From assembly GCA_037178625.1 (NCBI GenBank), contig CM074132.1, forward strand, positions 2,542,001 to 2,606,000: DNA of 64,000 bases. Direction: 5' to 3'. The stretch is from Skeletonema tropicum. Its lineage: Eukaryota; Bacillariophyta; Thalassiosirophyceae; Thalassiosirales; Thalassiosiraceae. Under the pieces are notes generated by a model. The model was not told the origin of the DNA. It did not search any database and was given only the letters and a program-made list of their open reading frames with translations. The translations under genes were made by a program, and so were the position numbers. This document shows, in pieces, positions 51,625 through 60,056 of the stretch (position 1 is its first letter; each line of letters begins with the position of its first letter).

Positions 51625-52273
51625 CACGCAAGTAGAGGTACAATACCCCTTCTTCTTTGCCAGCGGCTAATCTGAACCTTCAAAGTCCACCTTTCTCATG
51701 CACTACACAACCTATCTTCAAATCCTCTTGAGAGGAGCACAGCCAACGCGAATTGCCAACACCAACAACTTAAAAGTACTTCATCTACAACCTACTCTAA
51801 ATAACACAGAAAGATCAGCAACATACTTACAGCCAACAGCCAACGTCCAACGTTCACAGTTAGTGCGTCGTGGACTTCGATTTCGACACTTGACGCAAGT
51901 CGTCGATGATGGAGTGATGATGTCGCAGCGTCAGCTATACAGCAGGTTGAGGTTGTTGATGGGCGCGCAAAAAATAACTTACCGCTGCGTTCGGGTTCGG
52001 TGTGATAAGTAAGGATAAGTAGTACCCTGTACAGCTACCATGTGTTGATGGTGCCGCCTCCGCTTCCGACGAATCCAGCAGCAACACGCCAAATGCATGA
52101 AGACTTTTGGGGAGAAGCTAAAAGCTACAAGCTAAAAGAACAAATAAAGACTGCATACCTACCGCCCATGTTGTATTACTGTGGTGGAGGCTGCGCACTA
52201 AATAATTGGTCGACGAACATCACGCTGCAATAATACCCCATACCATCTGAGTTGAAATAATATCCACCACAAA
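51625..52273. other. Divergent intergenic region, 649 bp
   Basis: No supported ORF; a 104-codon plus frame at 51698-52012 has no features. Presumed promoters of the hydrolase and the K+ channel. Confidence 0.4.
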
Positions 52274-54809
52274 ATGAAAACAATCCACGTGAGCAGGGCT
52301 TCCAATAAAGAGTTGGTAAACGAATACTATCAACAAGAGAAGCTACCAGTCATCCTTCCGTGGGGCCGGTGCCATGCGCTATGGTGGAGCTTAACAGTAT
52401 TCGCTGCCTTGTTTGGTATGTTTGTGTTAGTCTTCTGTCGATGTCAATTTTATTTGAGATTGTTTTGGGTCCTTCATCTTCTTACCTCGTTTCTTTTGAA
52501 TGCTCAATGAAACACTAATTTCCATGGCTCTCGCAAGGCATGTTTTTGGAGACGTACCAAATAGGTAAGTTCTTCATCTCCTCGATTGTTTTGAAGTCTT
52601 CATCTTATCTCGTGACTAGTTATTATCTTGAATGCTCAATATCATCACTCATATCTCGTGGTTCTCTTAACAGCCTTCTCTCTAGCCGGATGGTCAAAGA
52701 CTGGTGCTATAATCGAAATCATCATGGGCAGTATATTTGCTCTTGACATTATCATCAACTTTAACTTGGCCTACTACGATGAGAGTGGTAACATTGTCTT
52801 CGCAAGGCGTTCCATTGCAATGAATTACACGAAAAGAATGTTTTGGGTCGATCTAGTTGGGGTCTTTCCTTTCTATCTTGTTTCATTGGCCATAGCGGGA
52901 CAGATGGGCGAGTCAAATGAATTGACACAAAAGCTTGCCCTTCTTCGCCTCTCTACTATGGTTCGGCTACATCGCGTTCCAAGATTCTTCTCTATCATGA
53001 AATATAATAGCAAAATATCTCTGATGAGTTTAACTCTTATGCGAGATCTTTCAGCTGTCATGACATGGTCACATATTTGGGCCTGTATAATGTTCTTTAT
53101 TGCACGTGAGCTTGCGTTTGATCCAGATAATACTTGGCTAGGATCAGATATCAGTAGTATGACCGGATTCGAACGATATGTCACCGCTCTGTATTGGAGT
53201 GTGGTCACCTTCACAACTGTCGGGTATGGAGATTTCAGTCCAGTTCATCCTATTGAACAGATTTTTGGAGTGGTATACATGGTACTCAACGTTGTACTTA
53301 TGGCATGGGTAATAGGTAGCATTACCCTTCTTATTGTCAAAAACGACCAAAAGACCGGGCTCTATCGCGACACGTTGCAAGCGCTACATAAATATGCAAC
53401 ACTTCATGACTTTGACAAGGAACTGACTAAGAAACTCAAACACCAACTTCGGTTGGATTTTGAGAATCGAGAGATTGCAGACGAACACGTGCTACAGTTT
53501 TTCCCAGCGGTAGTGCGAAGGAGGGTGTTGAGGCGTTTATACTTGAAATCACTTATTAATACAGAGTTGATGAGAGGAACGAGAAATCAATTCGTGGATG
53601 CATTCTTGTCTCTGTGCAAAGTTGAAGTATTCAGTCCTGGTGACGAGTTGTTACAACGTGGTGCTGTCTCTTCGGAGCTGTATTTGCTGCTTGATGGATC
53701 TCTTGAGGTGACATCATCAGGTGACTGGGACAATTCCTTGAGAGCAGCAAGAGACAACGCTTTTGTCGCAAGTGTCTGGTCCACGGCTGATAGCACTGAG
53801 ATGGACTCGGCTCGTGGTAAGAAAAGGTTGATACCCAAAGGTGAATTCGTCAATGAGATTGGTTTTTTCACAGAGTCACCTCGGATGGATGCTATTCGAA
53901 CTCGTTCAGTCTGTAAAATCTTGACTATGAGTAGGTCCGACTACAAAAGTTTGGCTGCTGACCACCCTGGCTCGGCTGGTCGTGTCCTTGCAAATCTATT
54001 AGCTAAGGTACAATCAATTCGAATGGAGAAAATTGTGCATTCAAGCTCGTCTTTCGACAGGGAGTCTGAAGCGGACATTGCCCAAGCAGAGGTACATGTA
54101 GAGCACACAAAAGACGTTGTAGAAGACCTCATCAAAATGCACATCAACAAACAAAAAGACGAGCACACTACTCGTTTCTGCTTTGCAGCTTCAAGAGGTG
54201 TAAGTCACTCAAAGTATTCCCCATATGATTATAGTTTTGCTCGAATACTCACAATACATTTCCTTCCAGGATACGGCAACGATAGCAGCTCTTTGCGAGC
54301 AAGGATTTGATCCAAACTCGCCAGACTATGATCAACGCACCGCCCTAATGGTAGCAGCAATGAAAGGCAATGTGGATGTTGTGACGAAGCTGTTAGAGTA
54401 CCATTGTGATCCAAACCTGCAAGACGTGAATGGTACTACGGCACTCATGGAAGCTACTAAGCACAATCACGAGGACGTTTGTAGTATATTACTGAGTGCT
54501 GGAGCTCACTTGTCACTAAGTGAGAGCGAAGCCGCATCAACGCTATGCCAAGCTGTGTTTGACGGAGATACCATGCTGCTCAGACGATTATTGAAAGCAA
54601 ATATTCACGTAAATGCTGGCGATTATGACAAACGAACCGCGGCTCATATTGCTGCTTCCGAATCAAATCATTTGGCACTTCAAGCTCTCGTTGAGAATGG
54701 TGCTGATTTATCTCTTCAAGACAGATGGGGAAACACTCCAAAAGATGAAGCGAAGAGGGCTAATGCTATCAAAATATTGGATTATCTCAGTTCTTTGGAA
54801 CAAGAGTAA
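52274..54809 (+). CDS. Voltage-gated K+ channel with cyclic-nucleotide-binding and ankyrin domains (AKT/KCNH-like)
   Basis: Four exons: 52274-52415, 52538-52564, 52674-54199 and 54270-54809, 744 residues. Exon 2 is only 27 nt (phase 1 on both sides) and encodes 'MFLETYQI', completing S1 before 'AFSLAGWSKTGAIIEI'. S2-S3 'ALDIIINFNLAYYDESG', S4-like 'LRLSTMVRLHRVPRFF', pore and filter 'VVTFTTVGYGDFSP' at about 230-243 (GYGD, so K+ selective), then a C-linker, a cNMP-binding domain at about 376-482 ('FSPGDELLQRGAVSSELYLL', 'NEIGFFTESPRMDAIRT') and at 566-744 ankyrin repeats ('DQRTALMVAAMKGNVDVV', 'NGTTALMEATKHNHEDV', 'DKRTAAHIAASESNH'). Domain order equals plant AKT1-type channels. Located at the plasma membrane by inference. 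Confidence 0.9.
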
Positions 54810-54893
54810 TACCAGAGATTATCACGATATCTTGGAACGAGAATGGTCATGTACAGTTTGTAGATTGTAAAAATTAATCACTCATAATTCACT

Positions 54894-55487
54894 TTACTTT
54901 TTCTCCTTGAAAATTTTGTCTGCATCCTGAATCTGGTGCTGTTGCTGCCACTCCTTCTTTTCTTTCAACCTTGCCACAAATTCCTTTTGTAACGTAGCCT
55001 CATCCTTTTCAGCCTCGCCATTATCCTGCTTCACATCTAAAAATGGATGGTCTTTTCCAATAGGAGTCTGCTCCGGAATCTCCTCCCCAGGTCGAAAATC
55101 GTTTGCGGCCATCATCATTTCAATCACACGTTCTTGATGATCACGTTTTCTATAACAAAAGTAATAACTGGGTAGTGTCACGGTAATGGTTGTTAGGAAA
55201 GCAATATTAATTGCAAAGAGGGGATGTGACTTCATGCGTAATCGATGTATCCCCATAGCTGTTCCAGTGGCAATTCCCCATAGGAATGATTCGCGATAGC
55301 ACCACCCGTACGGAGAGTCTTCGATAGCTTTTCGTATGCCGAATTTCTCTGGGAGGAATTGTGTCAAGCCGGTGGATTTGTTTTCTGTGTTGGTTGCATC
55401 ATTCGATGAATCAGCATCAGTAACTTGACTGTTGTTGATGTTCATTTCTGCGGATTCACACTTGGTGAATTTACTCCAGAATGGCAT
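54894..55487 (-). CDS. COX20/FAM36A-like cytochrome c oxidase assembly protein
   Basis: 197 residues, single exon, ATG 55485-55487. The conserved core at about 55-125 has 'SPYGWCYRESFLWGIATGT', a second membrane helix 'LFAINIAFLTTITVTLPSYY' and 'FCYRKRDHQERVIEMMMA'. Two helices with Cys/Arg-Glu before the first and a C(Y/R)xxR after the second are the COX20 layout; COX20 chaperones COX2 in the mitochondrial inner membrane. The C-terminus is a charged helical tail. Convergent with the K+ channel (84 bp). Assignment is moderate as the family is short and divergent. Confidence 0.6.
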   Translation of the reverse strand: MPFWSKFTKCESAEMNINNSQVTDADSSNDATNTENKSTGLTQFLPEKFGIRKAIEDSPYGWCYRESFLWGIATGTAMGIHRLRMKSHPLFAINIAFLTTITVTLPSYYFCYRKRDHQERVIEMMMAANDFRPGEEIPEQTPIGKDHPFLDVKQDNGEAEKDEATLQKEFVARLKEKKEWQQQHQIQDADKIFKEKK

Positions 55488-55992
55488 GCTTGTTAGTTCT
55501 ATTTTGATGATATAAGCTGGGGCCGTGCAGAGCTGTATTATGGAGGCGATGGTTACATTTGTGGTGCTAGAGTTACCAACGCAGCAAGATAATATTAGAT
55601 GATAATAATGATGCGATGCGAGCGAGCGATAGCGGAGAGTGGACGGAGCGGCGGGTGTTGTAGAGCCGGGCGGGCGGCGGGGGAGCGACGTGCATGCGCG
55701 CCGGCCGCCGGCGAAGTGATTGTTGATGGATGTGGAATGTGGAATGTGTCAGCCAGAGAAATGGAGAGGTTCGCAGGGAGGTTGCAGGTTCTGATAAGTG
55801 CACTGTCGCGTCATCGCTATCGCGTTTAAACCCGTTTGCAAACCCGACTTCGTGACTCACATACAAAAAAGTGATGGCTTCATCCAACGAGAAGTACGAC
55901 AACGGTTCCCGCCGTGGCTCTCTCTCCCTTTCCCTGTGTACATATGTCTTCCACGAATCTATTGGATATATATTCCTATCATTGGGTTTGTT
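55488..55992. other. Divergent intergenic region with GC-rich patch
   Basis: 505 bp. A GC-rich stretch at 55620-55715 (CGGGCGGGCGGCGGGGGAGC and GCGCCGGCCGCCGGCG) stands out from the AT-rich surroundings. Upstream frames here lack ATG support. Confidence 0.45.
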
Positions 55993-56760
55993 ATGATGAC
56001 AGCAGTTTCAACAATGGCAAAAGGCGGCTCATCCAACAACAACAAGCGTGCCAGAGAGGAGGATAACGCTGAGGTTGTCGTAGGAGATGACAACCCGCCT
56101 TCAACGCTGCCTGAAATCCAAGAAAGGATCAAGCAACTTATCGCCAGGATCCCAAGCAAGGAAGAGACGGCTAAGCTGTCTTTAGATGATATTCCAGCGA
56201 TGGAACGATGGTGCAAAACTGTCCGCAAGATTACTCGTGATTATAATTTGTCTCTTAATTTTGTTGCCATTGCCAACTATCAGTGGGAGCCAGATCGACC
56301 AGGTAAGATGATTGAGCACTTCTTGTGCACTTTCATTGATGATCATGTCTCTTGACGCCTCTAACTCGATTTTATAAAACATCTTTCCAACAACGCAGGC
56401 CACACTGGCCAGAGCTTGGGTGCACTAAGAAACCAAATACAGCTGAGCACTGCGCAGACTAATATTGTTAGCAACCATATCGCTCGGGTGCTAACCCCCT
56501 CGTTGGATACTCGACTTCACAAGAAGAAAATTATTGAAAAACCAAATGGTGAAAAGGAAGAAACATATGAATATGCAGCTGTTATTAATGATCCTGAAAT
56601 GTTACAATTAAATCGGGAACAACTGTGTGATGAGGCTATTTATAAGCGGCAGTTAGTTGTGAGCACTATGAATCAAATGGTGCTTTGTATGGATGACTAT
56701 CAAAAGGCGGAGGCGGGCGCCGCAGGTGCGGAGACTAGTCGATTTTCCATGGCTTACTGA
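55993..56760 (+). CDS. Conserved helical protein, unknown function
   Basis: Two exons: 55993-56302 and 56399-56760, 223 residues. Intron GTAAGA...CAG, phase 1, joins 'WEPDRPG-HTGQSLGALRNQ'. I chose ATG 55993; a third Met ('MAKGGSSNNN', 56014) has a better context. After a Lys/Arg-Glu low-complexity start, the protein is helical: 'PEIQERIKQLIARIPSKEE', 'IPAMERWCKTVRKITRDYN', 'NIVSNHIARVLTPSLDTRL', 'INDPEMLQLNREQLCDEA', 'VVSTMNQMVLCMDDYQ'. The smooth join and regular helices support a real gene. I do not recognise the family; no signal or membrane segment. Confidence 0.65.
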
Positions 56761-57109
56761 TCACCTTTGTGTGTAGGTAGGAAAGCATTGGTACAAAGTA
56801 GGATTTTTCCTCGCACGTGAGGGCGGAAGAGGACATAACACATGCTCAAAAATTACACCAGATGAGTTTGACAGAAGTAGAAGAAAGTTCCCTTAAAATC
56901 TGGAAAGTGTGAAATGTTTTGAGCAGTCAATTGTGCCATCTCTTCCATATATATAATAATAATAGAAATAATAATAATCCAAACAGATGCAGTGCATCTG
57001 ATAAACGTTCTATTCACTATTCTAATGAGCAAATAATCTTGCTTGAGGAATTTTGCCGCATTTTCCTAACTCTATCCCTAAGCTGTAACGATAACCGCCG
57101 TCACCGCTC
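56761..57109. other. Convergent 3' region
   Basis: 349 bp between two 3' ends, AT-rich with ATAATAATAG runs near 56950-56980. No gene seen. Confidence 0.45.
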
Positions 57110-58426
57110 TCATAAACTCTCCAAAAACTCTCGTAACTTTGTCATGGCAGTCTGAAGCTCTTCCATACTTGTTGCGTAACTGATTCTTACAGTTCCAGGC
57201 GCTCCAAAACTCTCTCCGGGGACCAAAGCCAACTTCTTCTCCTTCAACAAATCCAAGCAAAGTTGGGTATCATCCCCATCGTAATACTTGCTGACGTCTG
57301 GAAGAACGTAAAATGCCCCATTTGGTGGAACCGAAACACTCACTCCATCCATCTTGGCCAATTCTTGCAATACGTAATCGCGTTTCTCCTTCATGATGAC
57401 GACATTGTTCTCGAGCCATGAATCATCCACTTCATTTAGCGCTGATACACCAGCTGCTTGACTTACGGATGATGCACAACTTGTAATTTGTCCCTGTAGC
57501 ACAGATGTTGCCTTGGCAAACCGTTCTGGAGCTGCAAGGTATCCCAGGCGGAATCCTGTCATGGCGTGACTCTTTGAAAATCCATTGATTGTGATGGTGC
57601 GTTCAAACATTCCAGGCAATGATGCAAAAGATGTGCACTGTCCATCATCTGTGTAAACTAGTCGCTCATAGATTTCATCTGCCAAAATTACAACATTGGG
57701 GTATTTCTCCAGCACTTTTGCAATTTGAGTCAACAATTCGGTAGAGTGCACTCCTCCGGTGGGGTTCGAAGGATTGCATAGCATCAACACTTTTGCTTTG
57801 GGATGTTCCTCCAAACACTTGTCCAAGGCATCAGGATTGATCAGATAACCATCATCGACACTTGTCTCCATAATAACTGGTGATGCTCCCACCAATAATG
57901 CCATCTCGGGGTAAGAAGGCCAATATGGAGCAGGAACAATCACTTCATCGCCAGCACCACAAGCAGCCAAGAGTCCTTGATACACACACTGCTTGGCACC
58001 GTTACCAACGACAATTTCAGAGACAGGATTGTATTCCACTCCCTTTCGAGTCTTTAAATCTTCAGCGATTGCCTTGCGAAGATCAGCCGTGCCAGTGACG
58101 GCAGTGTATCGAGTTTGACCACCAATCATTGCCGATGTAGCTGCATCTAATACACATTGTGGAGGAGCAAAGTCCGGCTCTCCAACGCACAAGGATGTCA
58201 CAGTCTCCCCCTCTGCCTCCATCTGTTTCACGAGAGAAAAGACCTCGACTGTTTTGGATGGTTTGATTTGAGATAGGAGTGGGTTAAGTGGAGGTTCCAC
58301 TGGAGTGTTGATGGCATCGTTGAGTGCAAAGGAAAAGGAGGTTGTGGTTGCAGCAGGCGAGAATGCCGCGCAGGACAAGCTTTGTCCAATGAGGATGGCC
58401 GTTGCAGTGAAGACAGTACGTGTCAT
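57110..58426 (-). CDS. Plastid-targeted class I aspartate/prephenate-type aminotransferase
   Basis: 438 residues, single exon, ATG 58424-58426; the longer frame to 58663 has no ATG at its end. The N-terminus 'TATAILIGQSLSCAAFSPA' is a signal peptide plus ASAFAP-like motif, as in diatom plastid precursors. PLP-enzyme motifs: 'SLCVGEPDFAPP', 'GGQTRYTAVTGTADLRKAIA', 'GNGAKQCVYQGLLA', 'PAPYWPSYPEM', 'LCNPSNPTGG', 'LADEIYERLVY' and the lysine in 'INGFSKSHAMTGFRLGY'. This is the Ib subgroup, which includes prokaryotic-type plastid aspartate/prephenate aminotransferases. Which substrate predominates cannot be told from motifs alone. Confidence 0.92.
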   Translation of the reverse strand: MTRTVFTATAILIGQSLSCAAFSPAATTTSFSFALNDAINTPVEPPLNPLLSQIKPSKTVEVFSLVKQMEAEGETVTSLCVGEPDFAPPQCVLDAATSAMIGGQTRYTAVTGTADLRKAIAEDLKTRKGVEYNPVSEIVVGNGAKQCVYQGLLAACGAGDEVIVPAPYWPSYPEMALLVGASPVIMETSVDDGYLINPDALDKCLEEHPKAKVLMLCNPSNPTGGVHSTELLTQIAKVLEKYPNVVILADEIYERLVYTDDGQCTSFASLPGMFERTITINGFSKSHAMTGFRLGYLAAPERFAKATSVLQGQITSCASSVSQAAGVSALNEVDDSWLENNVVIMKEKRDYVLQELAKMDGVSVSVPPNGAFYVLPDVSKYYDGDDTQLCLDLLKEKKLALVPGESFGAPGTVRISYATSMEELQTAMTKLREFLESL

Positions 58427-58765
58427 GGTGATCGTTGTCAGCTGCGATGATGCAATTGTTCGAGTGAAAGTGGAAAGTGGAAGCACGAAGCAAAGAGCTT
58501 GGTGTAAAAAAAGAGCTTGGTGTCGATGAAAGATGATGATTGAAAATTGAAAAGTGGAAGGTTTTGGTTTGTCTGTCACACCTCTCGGAGTAATTCCAGG
58601 GAGATTTGTCCGAATTCTCGAGAAGAATTCGTGAGGGGAAGGCTTGAATTCGTAAGCCCCCAAGGTAAAAGAAGTTATCCATTCTCTGAAATCTCAAAGT
58701 CGGAGAATTTTACAATTACACCAAGTCCGTGAAAAATAAGAAACAAAATCTGCTACGATTTACTC
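58427..58765. other. Upstream region of the aminotransferase
   Basis: 339 bp; no independent ORF. Carries the presumed promoter and 5' UTR. Contains GAATTCTCGAGAAGAATTC, a near-palindrome at about 58612-58630. Confidence 0.4.
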
Positions 58766-59590
58766 TCAATAACTATGTCCCCATGTGCCTCTGAGTCCTT
58801 GCGCCTGATCCAATTGTTCCAATTCAGCCACTAGTATCAATTGCGCATTACACTTATTGAAATCCAATGGTAAGGTCTCTGCTGTTGCTGTCTTGATCTT
58901 AGTCTTGTAATCACCAATCCGGTTTCCCATGCCAAGAATAGTAGTTCCAGTGGCTCTCTTACTTGGTACGAATTCATTTAACTGACCATGACACTCACTA
59001 ACTATTTCGTCTGCTGCAACTCATGACAGTTCTTGCACGTCGAACGATGCCAACATTAGCCTGCACCTCTGCATTGCGTTCAGCAACTTTGACCTATGTA
59101 GTACTGGGAGGAGTTCTTATCACCAGCATGTCCAGTAAGCGCAGAGTGGAAGAAGTAATTTATATCTTTGTGCTTGGTTGCTTGATTGATCCCCCCTTGA
59201 CGGAGAGACTTGGCGGAATAATACTTCAGGACAGCCTCGGGTGATGCAGATCGGATAGTTTCAGTGACAAGCGTTGTTGCACCCTCATCTTTCCTCCCAG
59301 AAAGCAATGGAAACACAACCTGTTCCAATCCACTATTTTTTTGAGTTGGACCTTCGTTAAAGACCATCTTCACACAAAGCAAACATACCCATGGTGCAAT
59401 ACCAATCTTTGAACCACTTTTCATCGGCCACTCGTGCCATTGCGTAACCTTGGATCGTTTTCTTCTCCTTCCGTGGAGTGTTCGTCACATTCCACAAACA
59501 ATCGAAGTACCAGTCTCTGAACGTTTGAAATTTTGCCTCCCCTCCCCTTCCAATTGCCTCGGCGATAGAGTGAATGATGGCTACAAACTA
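58766..59590 (-). pseudogene. Decayed tyrosine-recombinase-like ORF (Crypton-like?)
   Basis: Protein-like segments in three frames, 5' to 3' on minus: 'FQTFRDWYFDCLWNVTNTPR', 'WFKDWYCTMGMFALCEDGL' ending at a TAA where a one-base shift opens 'NEGPTQKNSGLEQVVFPLL', 'VLKYYSAKSLRQGGINQATK', 'HSALTGHAGDKNSSQYYI'; after a further shift 'VKVAERNAEVQANVGIVRRA', a stop, then 'CHGQLNEFVPSKRATGTTI' to a TGA at 58766. The R (in SLRQGG), H (in TGHA) and Y (in QYY) spacing is that of tyrosine recombinases and Cryptons, which is an inference. At least two frameshifts and a stop mark it as dead. It lies beside the retrotransposon LTR but is not part of it. Confidence 0.5.
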
Positions 59591-59831
59591 TAATTGTTCT
59601 CCCCATCGTCGGCATTTGTGATTAGGTGAATGAATATGTGCTGTAGATCACATAGGCGATGCGGATATTTGCCTTCCTCGTCATCCAAGCCATGGCAATC
59701 ATACAATGGCCGGATATCCTCCAGCCCAATCATGCCATCGCCACATACAACAGATGAAATAATTTCAATTGGATCTCTTTTTTGACACTGTCCAATCTAG
59801 CTAACAATTGAGCTTATTATTGATCAATAGA

Positions 59832-60041
59832 TGTAACGAATAGAATTATTATGACTTAAAATATAAAGGAAACGATCAACGTTTTTGGATTCGGTTGCTT
59901 TCATTGGCGATGGCCGCGAGAAAGCATTCCGAAACATATGGCGATGGCCGCGAGAAAGCATTCCGAAACATATTGAGAAACGAGAAACCAGATAACATAA
60001 ATATGAATTTGATTGATGTCCGACACTACGTAGGTGTGACA
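59832..60041 (-). repeat. 3' LTR of the Ty3/gypsy element (predicted)
   Basis: On the minus strand the block begins TGTCACACCTACG right after a purine-rich tract and could end GTTACA, giving TGTxAC inverted ends and about 210 bp. The inner end is better supported than the outer. It contains a perfect 34-bp tandem duplication at 59906-59939 and 59940-59973. The 5' LTR is outside the window, so identity between LTRs cannot be compared. Confidence 0.5.
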
Positions 60042-60056
60042 TTCTACCCCTCCTAA
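60042..60056 (-). other. Polypurine tract (plus-strand priming site)
   Basis: Purine-rich AGGAGGGG followed by TAGAA on the minus strand, directly before the LTR TG at 60041 and overlapping the end of pol. Typical position for LTR element priming. Confidence 0.55.

Noticed and set aside
57110..58663. N-terminal extension of the aminotransferase to 58663
   Set aside because: The extension begins with TTG and has no targeting logic; the ATG at 58424-58426 gives a proper plastid presequence.
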